From positions 19,805 through 83,804 of the forward strand of contig DF237357.1 in the NCBI GenBank assembly GCA_000708835.1: DNA of 64,000 nt, given 5' to 3'. The translations under genes were made by a program, and so were the position numbers. The DNA comes from Klebsormidium nitens (lineage: Eukaryota; Streptophyta; Klebsormidiophyceae; Klebsormidiales; Klebsormidiaceae). Positions 61,006 through 64,000 of the stretch are shown here, one piece after another; positions within the stretch are counted from its first letter, which is position 1, and each line of letters opens with the position of its first letter. The notes under the pieces were generated by a model. It did not search any database. It was given only the letters and a program-made list of their open reading frames with translations, and had not been told where the DNA came from.

Positions 61006-63058
61006 GGAATGCGTGGAGTGACAGTGAGAACGAATTACTGCTGTCGAGTAGCATACATGAACAGAAGCGTGACGCCCGAGAGAATGTGGAAGCAATTAAG
61101 GGAGCTTGGAGTTGGGGAACGGATGCTCCAGACTGGTTTCGAAAAATCTGCAGTTACGAAGTTTAAGGCAGAGCAACCACGTGAAAACACTTCAACAGTG
61201 AAAGCGACATAATGAGTGACCAGGATTTGAGTAGGTGCGCAAGTCTCAGGATTTGGGCCTCCTAGCAATCAAGGTGAATAACGCGTTCAGACCGTAGTAC
61301 TGCGATCGGTCGATATCGATTTGTGCCGCAAATGGCTCAATCCCAACTTTCAGTGTTAAATCCATTCTCTCACGTACCCTCTCGTTGTAATCTGGATCCA
61401 GATTTCTTCATCAGCTCTCTCGTTATATCTCAAGCCGCGTGGCTGCCTTCAACCCCCGTTGACTTAATAATGGCACGCCAATCGTCGCTCCACGACGCGG
61501 CCAGAGCCCGCGATCCCGGCGCAAACTGAAAACTTCTTGCACGCGTAGCGTCTGCTCGCGGCTTGCATAAGGTTCGGCTTGCCCAACGCGCTTGCGTCGG
61601 TGCTCAGATTCTGTCGTCGCTCAAAGGCGGACCGCGCAATTCTGTACCGCCCGCAAATATTGTTCGTGAGATGCGGGCCACGTGTGTACGTCCTCCGCAG
61701 CAACCGCACGTCCCCGCCAAGCTCACCCACTTCGATCCGCCGCTTTTTGGCTGTCAAGTGGCTTCTCAGCATACTGATTCTGCTTGGCTTCAACAAAGGC
61801 GTCCAGTCAGAGCAGAACACCAGCCGGGCTGGCGCTAGGCGCTCTTCCTCGTCTTGGAAACTCTTCACTGCCAGCGGAACGGGTCGAGACCTTGCGTAAC
61901 ACTTTGGCTGAAGCTCGCGCAACAGAACGGGTGGGCGGGCGGAGAGTGGGTGACCAGGGCGCGCCGCAGCTAAACCCCCCGAGTCCTGACCGGAATGGCC
62001 TGCGGATTAGTGGAACGGATTGGCTGAGGTTTGTGCGCAACGGAAAGGCCTGGATGGCCCGCCGTGCAGCGAATGACCAATCGTGAGCGCTGCAGCAGCT
62101 AGATCGCGCGCTAGGAGCGGGCCCGGTGCCTTTAAATCCGGAAAGGAGGCCGTTAGCTAGGCTGACCCCAGCCGGTTGAGCGTCCGGTTGAGAACCCGTG
62201 GAACAGCGCGTGGCCAAAAGCTTTCATTAAAAGCAGCAACTCCTTAAAGACATCGGACCAAAATGGGGCGGCACGGCACAATCCGCTCCTCGTTACGAGT
62301 CGGCCCATCAGGACGTCTGGTGGAGGCCCCGGCCGGAGTGCAGCAACGCCAGCGGAATACATCGAGATCCTTTCTACCCCAACAAGGAGCGGAAGGATGG
62401 GCATGATAAGCGGCGGAAGAGCGGAATGGGTCGGCCGTAGAGCGCCGTCTTTGTTCCTCGGCGCTCGGCACGCGATCCCTGGGCGCTTTGATCGACGCGA
62501 TCCTCGGAGCACTCCCTATATTCTCTTAGGCGCTCAGCAGCGGCTATCGTAGGTGCTAATATCCCTTGGCGCTACGCTATTTGTCATCCCCGATGCTTTT
62601 CCCGGCGTTATCATCCTCGGCGCTCTCCTGGGGCGACATCCTCGGCCCTATCCTCGACGCTTCCCGGGGTGCGGGCCGAATTTTCAATACGAGGCTCACC
62701 CAGAGATGGCCAATGAGGAGAAAGCTCCTTTTGCGACGGGACAGTCTCTCGTACTCTTTGCGCGCACTTCTTTCTACCATGTGTCAGCTTGGCAATGTCG
62801 CAACGGCTTACGGACTAGCTCGTTCCAGTGCAGCTAAGCTGGCTCAAGGCGGCTTGCAATGCATCGGTATAAAGGGCGTTGGGATGGAAAAAAGACTTCG
62901 AGCTTATCTCTCTTGGACGCAGTCTCTTCCCTCTCAAAAAGATAGGCAGACGGAGGGACACTTCAAAAAGGAACCTGTCAAGGCGTGAAAAGGTAGCAGC
63001 GCGTGACTCTTTTCAGGCAGGTCTCGGCAATAGTACATCTCAATCAGCGGAAGTGACT
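61006..63058. other. Intergenic before gene C; no gene called
   Basis: Mostly the repeat at 61370-62770. The leader just before the gene C ATG resembles that of gene B (AGCAGCGCG..., ending GTGACTATGGCA). Confidence 0.5.
61370..62770 (+). repeat. Long upstream repeat, copy before gene C
   Basis: This is homologous to 53970-55640 over its length and ends in the same CCTCGGCGCT-rich run (62455-62670), with CCTCGACGCTTCCCGGGGTGCGGGCCG. It lies about 390 bp before the ATG of gene C. Confidence 0.75.
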
Positions 63059-63826
63059 ATGGCAGGGGCGGTTCCGGTGCCCACTTTGGTGGGAATGCTT
63101 CTGGCACTGCTGACCTTGCTGGGGGCCGTGCGGGGGGCGTCTGCGCAGTATGCCTGTAAGTAATCCACTTTTCAGGGGGAGGGCAATTTGAGACTGTACT
63201 GAAGGCCAGAGATGCGTGGAAGGTGCAATATCTTGATCGTTTCGATCATGCGGATGCTTGCAAAGGTCAATTTGCTGCCTGTGCACGTATCAATACTATA
63301 TACAGGTGTCCTTTTTTCTCAAGGTGTTCAAAAAAATAAACTTCCCAACCCTGCTTTTTCCGAAGTCTGGCAAATCCTACTATCAGCTTAAGATCATCGA
63401 AAGGTCCAGGATTGTCTTAGATTCTCCATATTGTCATGAAACCTGTCCCACAGTGAGCTAATATTAATTCCATTTGGGAGAAGGATCACGATTGACCGAA
63501 GTGATCTGACGCAGTGCTGAACACGCTAGACTGATGTGATTCAACATCCCATAATGTTATGCGGCGCTCTATAATATCTGAGGATCCTTAAAGTCCAATC
63601 TCACGCGTCCACTGCTGATCATGAACATCTTCTTGCGTTTTCCCCTTCTTCATTCCAGCCGTCGGAGGGTGCCCGTCCACGTCCCTAAACCCGGCTTTCC
63701 CTCTCCTCACGGTTGTGTGCTCCTTCGGAACACGTCTGAGTTTCTACGAATGTAGCTACGACGCAAACGGGGATGTTCTTACCGGTGAAACATATCCGGC
63801 GTGCCCAATATCGGTAGATCCAACAG
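63059..63826 (+). CDS. Secreted modular cysteine-rich protein C, 5' part only
   Basis: Exon 1 is 63059-63155 and exon 2 is 63659-63826, separated by a phase-1 intron; the gene continues past the window. The start MAGAVPVPT and signal peptide LLALLTLLGAVRGASA are nearly the same as in gene B. Exon 2 is an M1 module: VGGCPST, TVVC, EC-x-YD-x-NGD and a final ACP, ending in a phase-1 donor GTAGGG. The context, leader sequence and upstream repeat all match gene B, so an M2 module and Cys-rich end are expected downstream. Function unknown. Confidence 0.72.
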
Positions 63827-64000
63827 GTAGGGGTTTTTGAGTAGCGAAGACCACTTTTGCAACTCGCTCTGTCCTCTAAGCACTGGCAGGCAGAAGTGCA
63901 ATAGCGTCACCGTGACAACAACTTCTTTTGTTCATTGATGCAACGAAACAAGTATAAGAGTCAGTCCAAGAGGTCTACATTATCAAGCTGTTCGTTCCTC
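63827..64000. other. Intron of gene C, cut by the window end
   Basis: This follows the exon 2 donor and shows similarity to the start of intron 2 in genes A and B. No exon is visible before the edge. Confidence 0.6.

Noticed and set aside
1-64000. CRISPR arrays, rRNA genes, bacterial operons or integrated virus
   Set aside because: No regular spacer-repeat array, rRNA-like sequence, or viral gene set was seen; the genes are spliced and nuclear. tRNA genes cannot be excluded by eye.

Overview
This is a nuclear window from a plant-lineage eukaryote. It holds intron-rich genes with GC-rich exons and one gene for the chloroplast stromal processing peptidase. The overall look (secreted proteins with Ala-rich signal peptides, a plant-type hybrid kinase, short genes packed between AT-richer introns) fits a streptophyte green alga or an early-diverging land plant. 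A Klebsormidium-like alga is my best guess, but the sequence alone does not prove it.

Layout. 1-5 kb: one tiny secreted-peptide gene (minus) and a MITE with near-perfect inverted ends. 5-11 kb: a 9-exon purple acid phosphatase of the PAP14/16/28/29 type (plus). 12.5-12.9 kb: a doubtful small ORF. 13.2-16.0 kb: a two-exon GT61 (DUF563) glycosyltransferase (minus). 17.2-30.9 kb: an 18-exon, 1052-residue hybrid histidine kinase (minus) with TM - dCache-like sensor - TM - HisKA - HATPase - pseudo-receiver - receiver. 33.7-47.9 kb: a 19-exon, 1345-residue stromal processing peptidase (SPP, M16) (plus). 50.4-64 kb: a tandem array of three related genes (plus) for secreted, cysteine-rich, modular proteins that I do not recognise. 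The first carries a frame break, the second is internally doubled, and the third runs off the window.

I built the gene models by hand from splice consensus, phase continuity and family motifs. For the phosphatase, kinase and peptidase every exon joins in phase from ATG to stop.

Two features stand out. First, at least three unrelated genes carry short tandem copies of their own exon-intron junctions inside the neighbouring introns, which create decoy splice sites; the kinase has a five-unit array of about 135 bp. Second, the cysteine-rich family is built from four-Cys exons all bounded by phase-1 introns, so it can grow by exon duplication. Each gene is preceded by the same type of degenerate CCTCGGCGCT-rich repeat block.
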